Shown: positions 1 to 5,117 of the stretch, one piece after another
Position numbering within the stretch: the first letter of the stretch is position 1
Layout of the letters: every line of letters starts with the position of its first letter
NCBI GenBank assembly: GCA_003225615.1
Contig: QIAS01000027.1
Span: 3,909-12,494, forward strand
Direction: 5' to 3'
Length of the DNA stretch: 8,586 nt
Source: Acidobacteriota bacterium
GTDB taxonomy: Bacteria > Acidobacteriota > Terriglobia > Terriglobales > Acidobacteriaceae
Translations under genes and position numbers: made by a program
Notes under the pieces: model-generated
What the model was told of the DNA's origin: nothing
The model's input: the letters and a program-made list of their open reading frames with translations, nothing else
Databases searched by the model: none

Positions 1-252
1 CAGATTGTCATAAGAGAGATGAAAGTCGCATCCCAGGCTCAGTTTGGGCGAGCCGCCCACCAGTTCGCGAAGCCGCACCAGCGCTCTGACTAAGGATTCA
101 CGATCGTACTGGTAGCGATCGTTGGCGTGAGGGGTCGCCACAATGTGCGTGATGCCGTCGGCCACCGCCAACCGGCACATCTCCCGTGAGACGTCCCAGG
201 ACTTGGGTCCGTCATCTACCTCGGGCAGGACGTGACAATGGATATCGATCAC
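1..252 (-). CDS. CpsB/YwqE-like PHP-domain protein-tyrosine phosphatase, N-terminal fragment
   Basis: Partial gene: 84 codons are visible and the rest lies beyond the left edge. The family (CpsB/Wzb-like PHP phosphatases such as YwqE) is metal-dependent. It dephosphorylates tyrosine kinases that control capsule or exopolysaccharide polymerisation and is usually about 250 residues long. The fragment opens M-IDIHCHVLPEVDDGP, the family signature: the HxH metal ligands are H5 and H7, followed by the DDGP turn (residues 13-16). A second metal-site motif, ATPH, has its histidine at residue 42. The start is GTG at 252; an in-frame TAA at 259-261 rules out anything further upstream. No Shine-Dalgarno sequence precedes it, and a promoter-like pair ends about 9 nt before it, so the mRNA may be leaderless. 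The frameshifted SDR gene lies 150 bp upstream on the same strand. No exopolysaccharide genes are visible, so the substrate is inferred from the family only. Confidence 0.85.
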   Translation of the reverse strand, partial: MIDIHCHVLPEVDDGPKSWDVSREMCRLAVADGITHIVATPHANDRYQYDRESLVRALVRLRELVGGSPKLSLGCDFHLSYDNL

Positions 253-261
253 GTTGGGTTA

Positions 262-290
262 ACCGTAGCAAAGCAATGCGCGTGATTCAA
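262..290 (-). promoter_or_regulatory. Candidate sigma-70-type promoter for the PHP phosphatase gene
   Basis: Read on the minus strand, TTGAAT (285-290) and TACGGT (262-267) are separated by exactly 17 bp. Each is a partial match to consensus: 4 of 6 for the -35 and about 3 of 6 for the -10. A start site 6-8 bp downstream of the -10 would fall only about 2-4 nt before the GTG at 252. This is motif matching by eye, so it is moderate evidence at best. Confidence 0.35.
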
Positions 291-321
291 ACACATTCGC
301 TGCTGGGGGCGCGGTTTGAAT
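285..321. repeat. 8-bp inverted repeat between the SDR and PHP genes
   Basis: ATTCAAAC (285-292) is repeated as its exact reverse complement GTTTGAAT (314-321), with a 21-nt spacer. One arm contains the candidate -35 element of the PHP phosphatase promoter, so this could be an operator. It could also be a weak stem downstream of the SDR gene. No T-tract follows on either strand. Confidence 0.4.
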
Positions 322-402
322 GCATCAAGCAGCCACTCACGTCCCCCCGAGCAGCAGGCGCATGCGATACCGTTCGCAAGGGCACAGCCGCCGGGCGCGC
401 CT

Positions 403-1195
403 TCAGTAGTAAAGATCCGGCGGGCCTTTGTACTCCTGGAGGGAGTTGCCGCCGTCGATGATAATCAGCTGGCCGGTGATATAGGACGCGGATTCCGACG
501 CGAGAAACGCGATAGCAGCAGCGACTTCGTCGGGGCGGCCGGGACGGCCGACGGGAGTATTTCTTCCAGCGATGATTTCATAGTCCGGCGAGGACGCGGT
601 TTCGATCCAGCCCGGGGCGACCGCATTCACAGTGATTCCCTTGCGGGCAAGCTCGAGCGCGAGACTGCGAGTCAGCCCAACCATCCCGGCTTTGGCTGCA
701 CTGTAGGCGGTTTCGCGAGGATTGGTGACAATTGGGCCGGTGACCGAAGAGACGTTCACAATACGCCCATAGTTCGCTTTCAGCATAAAAGGCAGCACCG
801 CTTTGCTGACGTTGAAAGCTGTCTTGAGGTTGATGGCGATGCCGTAATCCCAGTCTTGTTCAGGAAGTTCGGCCAAAGGCAAAGAGGTGGTCTCGCCAGG
901 ACTGCCAACCTGAGTCATGCCCGCATTATTGACGAGGATGTCCAAAACGGCCGTATCGCGCGAAGACTTCACCAACTAGCGCGTGAGTGCGTGCGTGATC
1001 CCGCAGGTCCGCGGGCAAAGCAAAGACATCGGCGCCCTCCGCGGCGAGTTCGCGGGCACGCTCCCCGATTCTTTCTGTTGTGGAAGTGATTGCGATTTTC
1101 GACCCCTGTTGTGCCAATAAACGAGCAGTTGCGAAGCCTATTCCCTGCGGGCTGCCTGCACCCGTGATGAGCGCCACTTTCCCGGAAAAGTTCAT
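403..1195 (-). pseudogene. Short-chain dehydrogenase/reductase (SDR, FabG-like), disrupted by a single frameshift
   Basis: Classical SDR oxidoreductase using NAD(P)H to interconvert a hydroxyl and a keto group; the substrate is not predictable. The first 83 codons (1195 to about 946) are in one frame and the rest (to 403) in another. Removing one base from the AAAA run at 944-947 joins RYGR to LDILVNNAG and restores a complete 263-residue protein, the usual size for the family. In the restored numbering: the glycine-rich cofactor loop TGAGSPQGIG is at 11-20 (two residues longer than the common TGxxxGIG), D63 sits in the adenine-binding strand, NNAG is at 89-92, the catalytic tetrad is N122-S150-Y164-K168 (YSAAK), and the C-terminal GQLIIIDGG strand is present. 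No other damage is visible, which suggests a homopolymer sequencing error or a very recent mutation. As read, translation stops at 926 after 89 residues. The start is ATG 1195 with a weak GGTGA upstream. Upstream, the gene is divergent from the small Cys-rich gene. Confidence 0.9.
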
Positions 1196-1391
1196 CTTTT
1201 TGATTTCACCAGGTTAAATTCGATCGCTGTGGTACACGGCGGAGTTCTTCTCCAATGCAACAATAATTTGAAATGGCATGAATGGCTACATCGCGGTCGC
1301 TCACAAACAACCTCCTTATAGTGATACGAGTCACTGCACACAATTCGAAGTTCGAGTATTTATGAGACGTAAGAACTGCGAGGGGTGTGCC

Positions 1392-1691
1392 ATGTACGAC
1401 AGCTTATTCTTCGCTACTTTCGATCCGGTCTACGTTAACGCGCCGGACATCTGCGACGTCTGCATCAAGCAGCCACCGATGTTTAATTACGAATACTGCA
1501 TTGAAGAACCGGGTGGTCAGAGGCAGTACATAAAGGGTTTCTGCTGCGCCGCCTGTGCCGAGGGCCTGCTCAAGAAATTGAAAACCAGAGAGGCCACGGA
1601 ATGGGCCCACGAGGAGGCCGAACTCGAAGCCGATAACGTGGACGTAACCGACTTTCAGAAGCGTCGTTTAGCTACTTTTGGCAGGAATTAG
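1392..1691 (+). CDS. Small cysteine-rich protein of unknown function, putative zinc-binding
   Basis: Encodes 99 residues. I chose ATG 1392 because GAGGGG (1380-1385) sits 6 nt upstream. Upstream in-frame ATGs at 1278 and 1362 lack a ribosome binding site; the 1278 start would add 38 residues with two further cysteines in a CxxC-type EGCAM context. The core has CDVC (C21, C24), C36, then FCCAAC (C51, C52, C55). Two CxxC-like knuckles about 27 residues apart are the usual spacing of a zinc ribbon, so metal binding is a reasonable inference. The C-terminal third is a charged helix rich in Glu and Lys ending RRLATFGRN. There is no signal peptide or membrane segment, so it is probably cytoplasmic. 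I do not recognise the family. It stands alone between a divergent SDR gene and a convergent secreted-protein gene. Confidence 0.7.
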   Translation: MYDSLFFATFDPVYVNAPDICDVCIKQPPMFNYEYCIEEPGGQRQYIKGFCCAACAEGLLKKLKTREATEWAHEEAELEADNVDVTDFQKRRLATFGRN

Positions 1692-1797
1692 CGATAGCAG
1701 CAGGCGGATGTGATCGTTCATATCACGGCGCCTTGGGCGTCTCGGGACGCTCCTATGTCGGCAACCTACGCGCCTATCTCATACTGAGTTCATTGGG

Positions 1798-1832
1798 ATG
1801 CCGACGCATGGCCGCGCGCCATGCGTCGGCAT
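1798..1832. terminator. Perfect 15-bp hairpin between convergent genes, possible bidirectional terminator
   Basis: ATGCCGACGCATGGC (1798-1812) and its exact reverse complement (1818-1832) flank a 5-nt loop CGCGC. Two G:T wobble pairs could extend the stem outward. It begins 10 nt after the stop of the minus-strand secreted-protein gene (1843) and lies 106 nt after the stop of the plus-strand Cys-rich gene (1691). The stem is GC-rich and very stable. There is no proper T-tract: only ATTTCT follows on the plus strand and none on the minus strand. It is therefore not a textbook intrinsic terminator; it may stall polymerase or protect mRNA 3' ends. The length and perfection of the stem argue against chance. 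Confidence 0.6.
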
Positions 1833-1842
1833 TTCTCGCTAC

Positions 1843-3129
1843 TTACTTGTTAGCGGCAGCAGGGTCAGGCTGTTTGACTGCCGGTTTTTTGTCAGTTGCT
1901 TTAACTGGGATTGGCTTGGCAGCTGTCCCGGGTGCCGGTTTTGCAGCCGGAGCAACGTTTGACTTGAGAGCAGCATTACTCACTGCATTCTTGGGTGCCC
2001 CAACCGGAGCAGCGGCGGTGCGTACCGCGGCAGTGCCGGTAATATTGGCAGTTCGATTGACAGCAGCCCCGGCCATAGGCCCTTTGCCCGCTACGCCTGC
2101 GGCTTGAGACTTAACTCCTGGCGTGCCCGGCGTGCCATTTCCGCTAGCAGCCGCGTTTCGAACTGGGACGGTGGAAGCAGGTGCGACACCGCCTGCAGCG
2201 TAGCTAGCCTTCCCAGGTGCGGCGCCTTTGCCCGTGCCTGCCCCGGCAACGTTGGAGGCCGGCGCGCCGCCCGACGAAGGGAATGCCGCGCTGCTTGTCC
2301 CTGGCGAAAGGCTAGGAAAATTCAAGTTGTACTGCCGCACTGGGATCGCCATGGCACCGTTCTGCGCCTGCAGCTCGTCGATGGTGAAGTTGTAGGTGTA
2401 TCCAGTGCCGACCGGGCTTTCGTTGCCGCGGGCGCGCGCGACCGAGAACATAGCGTTGCCGGTCTGGCCGGGGCCGAGCACGAACTGCGAGTCGGTCTGA
2501 TTGCCCCGGTCGATGCCCATGCCTTGGAGCTGGCCCGGGTTACCGCCCGCGCCCTGGTAGGTGCTCCCGTTGTTGTCCACCATGACCATCGAGCCGTCGT
2601 GGTAGGCGATGATCAGCGGCTGGTCCGTCGCGTTGTGGAACTGGACGTTCATGCGTATGATGTGCCACGGCCCCTGCTGACTCGGCGTCATCTGCGAGAC
2701 GATGGCCTGGAATGGGCCGGCGTGGAGGCGGCTTGATCCGCAGGAACCCGCGCCACCCCCGCTAAAAGCTGCGTTTCCCTGGCTACCGCCCCCGGGGAGT
2801 TGCTGCACCTGCTGTTGTGCTCCCTGCACCTGCTGCTGCGCTCCTTGCACCCCTTGCTGCACCTGCTGCGTTCCCTGCTGCACCGTGTTCTGGCCCTGCT
2901 GGGCGGTGTTCTGGACCGTGTTCTGGCCCTGCTGCGTCGCATCCTTAATCTTTTGCCAGAAGGTCTTCTTCTGCTGGGGCTGCTGCTGGCTCTGCTGCTG
3001 GGGCTGCTGCTGGCTCTGCTGTGTTTGGTTTTGCTGCCCCTGGGTCTGGTTCTGCGCGACCGCGGCGACCGAGACGGCTGCCAGGGTGGCGATTATGACG
3101 ACGATCCGCATTGAATTCCTTGTGTGCAT
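1843..3129 (-). CDS. Secreted Gln-rich repeat protein with central folded domain and Ala/Pro/Lys-rich tail
   Basis: Encodes 428 residues. ATG 3129 was chosen because GGAGGAGAGG lies just upstream; an in-frame ATG at 3111 (M7) is the alternative. Residues 1-25 form a signal peptide: a basic N-terminus (R4, R8), a hydrophobic stretch (9-24) and an AVA/Q cleavage site after A25. Residues 26-110 are Gln-rich, including two copies of QSQQQPQQ, a basic FWQKIKD patch (57-63) and tandem GAQQQVQ units that could form an extended or coiled-coil rod. Residues 130-271 look folded and beta-rich (WHIIRMNVQFHN, MVMVDNNGSTY, FVLGPGQTGNAMFSV) with C130 the notable cysteine. Residues 278-428 are low-complexity Ala/Pro/Thr/Lys with almost no acidic residues, ending AAANK. 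It is probably periplasmic or on the cell surface; a binding or structural role is inferred from composition only. It lies 49 bp downstream of a membrane-protein gene on the same strand, probably in one transcript. The family is not recognised. Confidence 0.75.
   Translation of the reverse strand: MHTRNSMRIVVIIATLAAVSVAAVAQNQTQGQQNQTQQSQQQPQQQSQQQPQQKKTFWQKIKDATQQGQNTVQNTAQQGQNTVQQGTQQVQQGVQGAQQQVQGAQQQVQQLPGGGSQGNAAFSGGGAGSCGSSRLHAGPFQAIVSQMTPSQQGPWHIIRMNVQFHNATDQPLIIAYHDGSMVMVDNNGSTYQGAGGNPGQLQGMGIDRGNQTDSQFVLGPGQTGNAMFSVARARGNESPVGTGYTYNFTIDELQAQNGAMAIPVRQYNLNFPSLSPGTSSAAFPSSGGAPASNVAGAGTGKGAAPGKASYAAGGVAPASTVPVRNAAASGNGTPGTPGVKSQAAGVAGKGPMAGAAVNRTANITGTAAVRTAAAPVGAPKNAVSNAALKSNVAPAAKPAPGTAAKPIPVKATDKKPAVKQPDPAAANK
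2803..2844 (-). repeat. Two tandem 21-bp units encoding GAQQQVQ
   Basis: Two adjacent 21-bp copies (2803-2823 and 2824-2844) differ at only a few bases and encode two identical GAQQQVQ heptapeptides in the Gln-rich rod of the secreted protein. They are part of a broader CTG/CAG-rich tract (about 2797-3030). Confidence 0.75.
2882..2934 (-). repeat. 20-bp direct repeat with 33-bp period in the Gln-rich coding tract
   Basis: ACCGTGTTCTGGCCCTGCTG occurs at 2882-2901 and identically at 2915-2934. The 33-bp offset equals 11 codons and keeps frame, encoding two QQGQNTVQ segments of the secreted protein. This indicates in-frame segmental duplication. Confidence 0.75.
2971..3018 (-). repeat. Perfect 24-bp tandem duplication encoding QSQQQPQQ twice
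   Basis: Positions 2971-2994 and 2995-3018 are identical 24-bp units made mostly of CTG triplets. On the coding strand they give two copies of QSQQQPQQ just after the signal peptide. A perfect copy points to recent slippage or duplication, so repeat number may vary between strains. Confidence 0.8.
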
Positions 3130-3178
3130 GTTCCTCTCCTCCAAAGTGTGAAATTCTGCACTGCTTCCCCTCAAACGA

Positions 3179-3988
3179 CTACGCCGCCGCTTTCTGAGAG
3201 CTTTCGAATTTCTTTCCTTCCACGCCTCTCGCCACCAGGAATTGCTTCGTGCTCAAAGCGGCAAAATAAAGCGCAACCGAGACTGACAGGTAAGTACCCA
3301 ACCCGAGCGAAATCGCTTTCATCATTTCGTCTTGAGCTTGCCTCTGCAGGTTTCCGTAAGCGCCGTCAATTGGGCCTCCTAAAGAACTCTGCATATTGCT
3401 GCGAACCATGATTCCGACGAGCAGCATGAAAGCTAAAGGCAGCAGCCCGCCTAATACCGCACGCTTATCCTTCCAGAAGTGGTGAAGGAACGGACCAGCA
3501 GCAGCCACGATGGCAACCAACCCATAGAAGCCGGAACTGGGGGTCGTGTGGCGTTCCAACGTCTGGAACAGATTGCTGGAGTTCAAACTGCCCAGGACTT
3601 GCCAAAATGTGAATTCCAGCTTTCCGAGAAAAGGCAGTTGAACAGACATGGCGGTAAGGAAAGACCAGGAGAGAATGAGTAACCCGGCCGCCACCAGTTG
3701 CGGCAGTCCGAACTTGGCGACCATGGTCGAAGCCAGTGCGGCTCCTCTTTTCTTAGCCGCCGTTAGAGCGACTTCCATCTGCTCCGTGGCGATCTGGGAT
3801 TCCGGTACGGCTGTAATCCCGCTGATCTTGCCCTGCGAATCGAATTCCAGATCCACCACCAGCCCCGGCGTTGGCGGAACGTCGGATTTCCACACACCTT
3901 CCAGAAGAAACTGGTATTGCTGCCCCTCCACCATCAACAAACCGGGGCCAGCATGTGGATCGCGCAAAACCTTCCCTCTTTTTGACAT
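3179..3988 (-). CDS. Four-helix inner-membrane protein with small soluble N-terminal domain, function unknown
   Basis: Encodes 269 residues. ATG 3988 was chosen because GAGGAGGGG lies just upstream. A longer reading to 4087 would add 33 residues that lack a ribosome binding site and look non-coding. Residues 5-62 look like a compact beta domain (GKVLRD, GLLMVEGQQYQFLLEGVW, G-LVVDLEFDSQGKI), reminiscent of a small OB-like barrel; that resemblance is an impression only. A polar linker containing KKRG (79-82) follows. Four hydrophobic segments lie at about 95-116, 154-171, 177-196 and 226-246. A loop at about 197-225 is rich in Gln, Gly and Asn, and the C-terminus is basic (KKFESSQKAAA). Both ends are probably cytoplasmic. 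It is the first gene of a likely two-gene unit with the secreted Gln-rich protein, and is divergent from the sigma factor/kinase pair. I cannot name the family; an envelope role is inferred from topology and neighbours. Confidence 0.75.
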   Translation of the reverse strand: MSKRGKVLRDPHAGPGLLMVEGQQYQFLLEGVWKSDVPPTPGLVVDLEFDSQGKISGITAVPESQIATEQMEVALTAAKKRGAALASTMVAKFGLPQLVAAGLLILSWSFLTAMSVQLPFLGKLEFTFWQVLGSLNSSNLFQTLERHTTPSSGFYGLVAIVAAAGPFLHHFWKDKRAVLGGLLPLAFMLLVGIMVRSNMQSSLGGPIDGAYGNLQRQAQDEMMKAISLGLGTYLSVSVALYFAALSTKQFLVARGVEGKKFESSQKAAA

Positions 3989-4479
3989 ACTCCCCTCCTC
4001 TGCAAGTCGAAGAAGTAGAAAAGTCTCCGGGGATACATCGCGGGGTTCGGCCTTTGTTGATGGAGCCCGAAGTGTACACCCCAGCACAAGCCCTGGCAGC
4101 TTTTTAAGTGCTGCCCTTTACTCGCATTGCGCAAAGCTGCAAGAAAAACCGTCAAGGACAGGGAAAAAAATGTTGGCGGAAATAAAAAGCGTTTTCATCA
4201 ATCGCGAGCAGTTGGGGTACAGAAGCTCACTGACCCGCAAGATCCACAACAACTGGCGAGTGGGAGTAACGCACAGCACCTGAGTTTGACTCGATCGATG
4301 CAGGGGTATACCCGAAAAGCGTGGTTCAGTTCCGTACCCTACAGAAACAGAAAGCAGTTGTAGGAGTGCGCCCTCGGTGGTAGCATTCCGCGATTCCCGA
4401 AGGGCGATGCGTGCTCGGCGCGAGCCCATACCGCATCCGGAACTCCCCCAATCGCGCCAAGCCCCAGGAAAAACCTGTT
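3989..4479. other. Divergent intergenic region between the membrane-protein and sigma-factor genes
   Basis: No convincing gene is visible in these 491 bp. Short open frames exist on both strands but lack ribosome binding sites and protein-like composition. The region contains a ribosome binding site for the leftward gene (about 3992-4000), a small hairpin GGCAGC/GCTGCC (4095-4100 and 4110-4115), an A-rich stretch (about 4140-4190), the 8-mer AGCAGTTG twice (4207-4214 and 4353-4360), and a rightward promoter candidate with palindromes (4286-4313). Promoters for both transcripts should lie here. I saw no clear ECF-type AAC/CGTC promoter, so autoregulation by the adjacent sigma factor is not supported by inspection. 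Confidence 0.6.
4286..4313 (+). promoter_or_regulatory. Candidate promoter/operator upstream of the sigma-factor gene
   Basis: TTGACT (4286-4291) and TATACC (4307-4312) form a -35/-10-like pair with a 15-bp spacer, shorter than the ideal 17. Two exact palindromes overlap it: TCGATCGA (4291-4298) and GGGTATACCC (4304-4313), the second covering the -10. That arrangement suits a repressor or activator site, but 8- and 10-bp palindromes can occur by chance. It lies about 165 bp before the preferred start codon, leaving a long leader. Confidence 0.3.
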
Positions 4480-5079
4480 ATGCAGCTTCCAGATTCTGGC
4501 AAGGGGAACCTATCTGTGCAGGGTGACTTACTTTCTCCTGGCGCGGCTGCGATGTCAGAGGAGCGCCGGGCGCTGAACGATCTGTTTAGCCTGACTTATG
4601 AGGAATTGCGCCGGCTGGCCTCCAGCGTAAAACGAGGCGACCCAAGCGCAACCCTCAACCCTACTGCACTGGTCAATGAAGCCTGGCTAAAGTTGGCCAA
4701 CTCGCCGCATGTGGGTTCTGCTTCGTGCCTGCACTTCAAGCGAATCGCCGCCCGCGCCATGCGTCAACTCCTGGTCGAGGCCGCCCGGCGCCGCAATTCC
4801 CACAAACGGGGTGGAAGCGAGGACGTGAAGTTCATTACCTTTGACGAGTCCCTGGCGCAAGCCGCAAGCTGCGGAAAGGAACTACTCGCGCTGGATTCTG
4901 CTCTGGAAGAATTGGGTCGCATTCAGCCGCGCCAGGCCATGATGGTAGAGAGTCGTTTTTTTGGGGGCCTTGACATCACCGAGACAGCAACTTTGCTCGG
5001 CGTCTCCGAAGCCACGATTCTTCGCGATTGGCGAGCAGCCAAAGCCTGGCTCGCCCACTCGCTTCGCGAAGCTCACTGA
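4480..5079 (+). CDS. ECF-like RNA polymerase sigma factor (Sig-70_X6 type)
   Basis: Encodes 199 residues from ATG 4480. AGGA at 4466-4469 lies 10 nt upstream. Alternatives are GTG 4411 (222 residues, AAGGG 6 nt upstream) and ATG 4552 (175 residues, no ribosome binding site); the conserved part begins near residue 28, so the start is uncertain. Region 2 covers about 30-108: LTYEELRRLA (38-47), LNPTALVNEAWLKL (59-72), and the helix HFKRIAARAMRQLLVEAARRR. The linker has RGG at 110-112. Region 4 covers about 139-195: LGRIQPRQAMMVESRFFGGLDITETATLLGV with the helix-turn-helix SEATILRDWRAAKAWL. The SATLNPTALVNEAWLKL block is typical of this subgroup, common in Acidobacteria and Planctomycetes. It directs core polymerase to a specific promoter set, unknown here. 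No anti-sigma factor is encoded nearby; instead the receptor-like kinase begins 38 bp downstream, suggesting control by phosphorylation. Confidence 0.88.
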   Translation: MQLPDSGKGNLSVQGDLLSPGAAAMSEERRALNDLFSLTYEELRRLASSVKRGDPSATLNPTALVNEAWLKLANSPHVGSASCLHFKRIAARAMRQLLVEAARRRNSHKRGGSEDVKFITFDESLAQAASCGKELLALDSALEELGRIQPRQAMMVESRFFGGLDITETATLLGVSEATILRDWRAAKAWLAHSLREAH

Positions 5080-5117
5080 TCCGCACAAGGTTTACAGCCC
5101 GGCCAAGGAAATTGACG

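Noticed and set aside
926..975. Two overlapping separate genes for the SDR halves, or programmed frameshifting
   Set aside because: The halves join exactly into one canonical enzyme after a one-base change, and there is no slippery heptamer with a downstream stem visible. A simple indel explains it better.
316..1089. Long open frame on the plus strand opposite the SDR gene (257 codons)
   Set aside because: It is antisense to a clear SDR with all family motifs; its translation is rich in Arg and Gly, has no recognisable domain and no ribosome binding site.
1735..1753. Small hairpin GGGCGTC-TCGG-GACGCTCC after the Cys-rich gene as its terminator
   Set aside because: Only five to seven pairs including a wobble and no T-tract; the nearby 15-bp hairpin is far stronger.
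2797..3030. CRISPR array or satellite-like intergenic repeat
   Set aside because: The repeats are adjacent without spacers, multiples of three and in frame inside a protein-coding gene.
2702..3151. Cysteine/leucine-rich plus-strand frames opposite the Gln-rich tract
   Set aside because: They are the reverse-strand reading of CAG-type repeats (CTG triplets); the minus strand has a strong ribosome binding site and signal peptide.
4095..4115. Intrinsic terminator GGCAGC-TTTTTAAGT-GCTGCC
   Set aside because: The stem is only 6 bp with the T-run inside the loop, not after the stem, and it sits in a divergent region where no transcript should end.
4127..4429. Short open frames on both strands in the divergent intergenic region
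   Set aside because: No ribosome binding sites, no protein-like patterns, and they overlap one another and the likely promoters.
4400..4479. Start of the sigma-factor gene at GTG 4411
   Set aside because: It has an AAGGG at good spacing, so it is not excluded, but the extra 23 residues are outside the conserved domain and ATG 4480 gives the usual family length.
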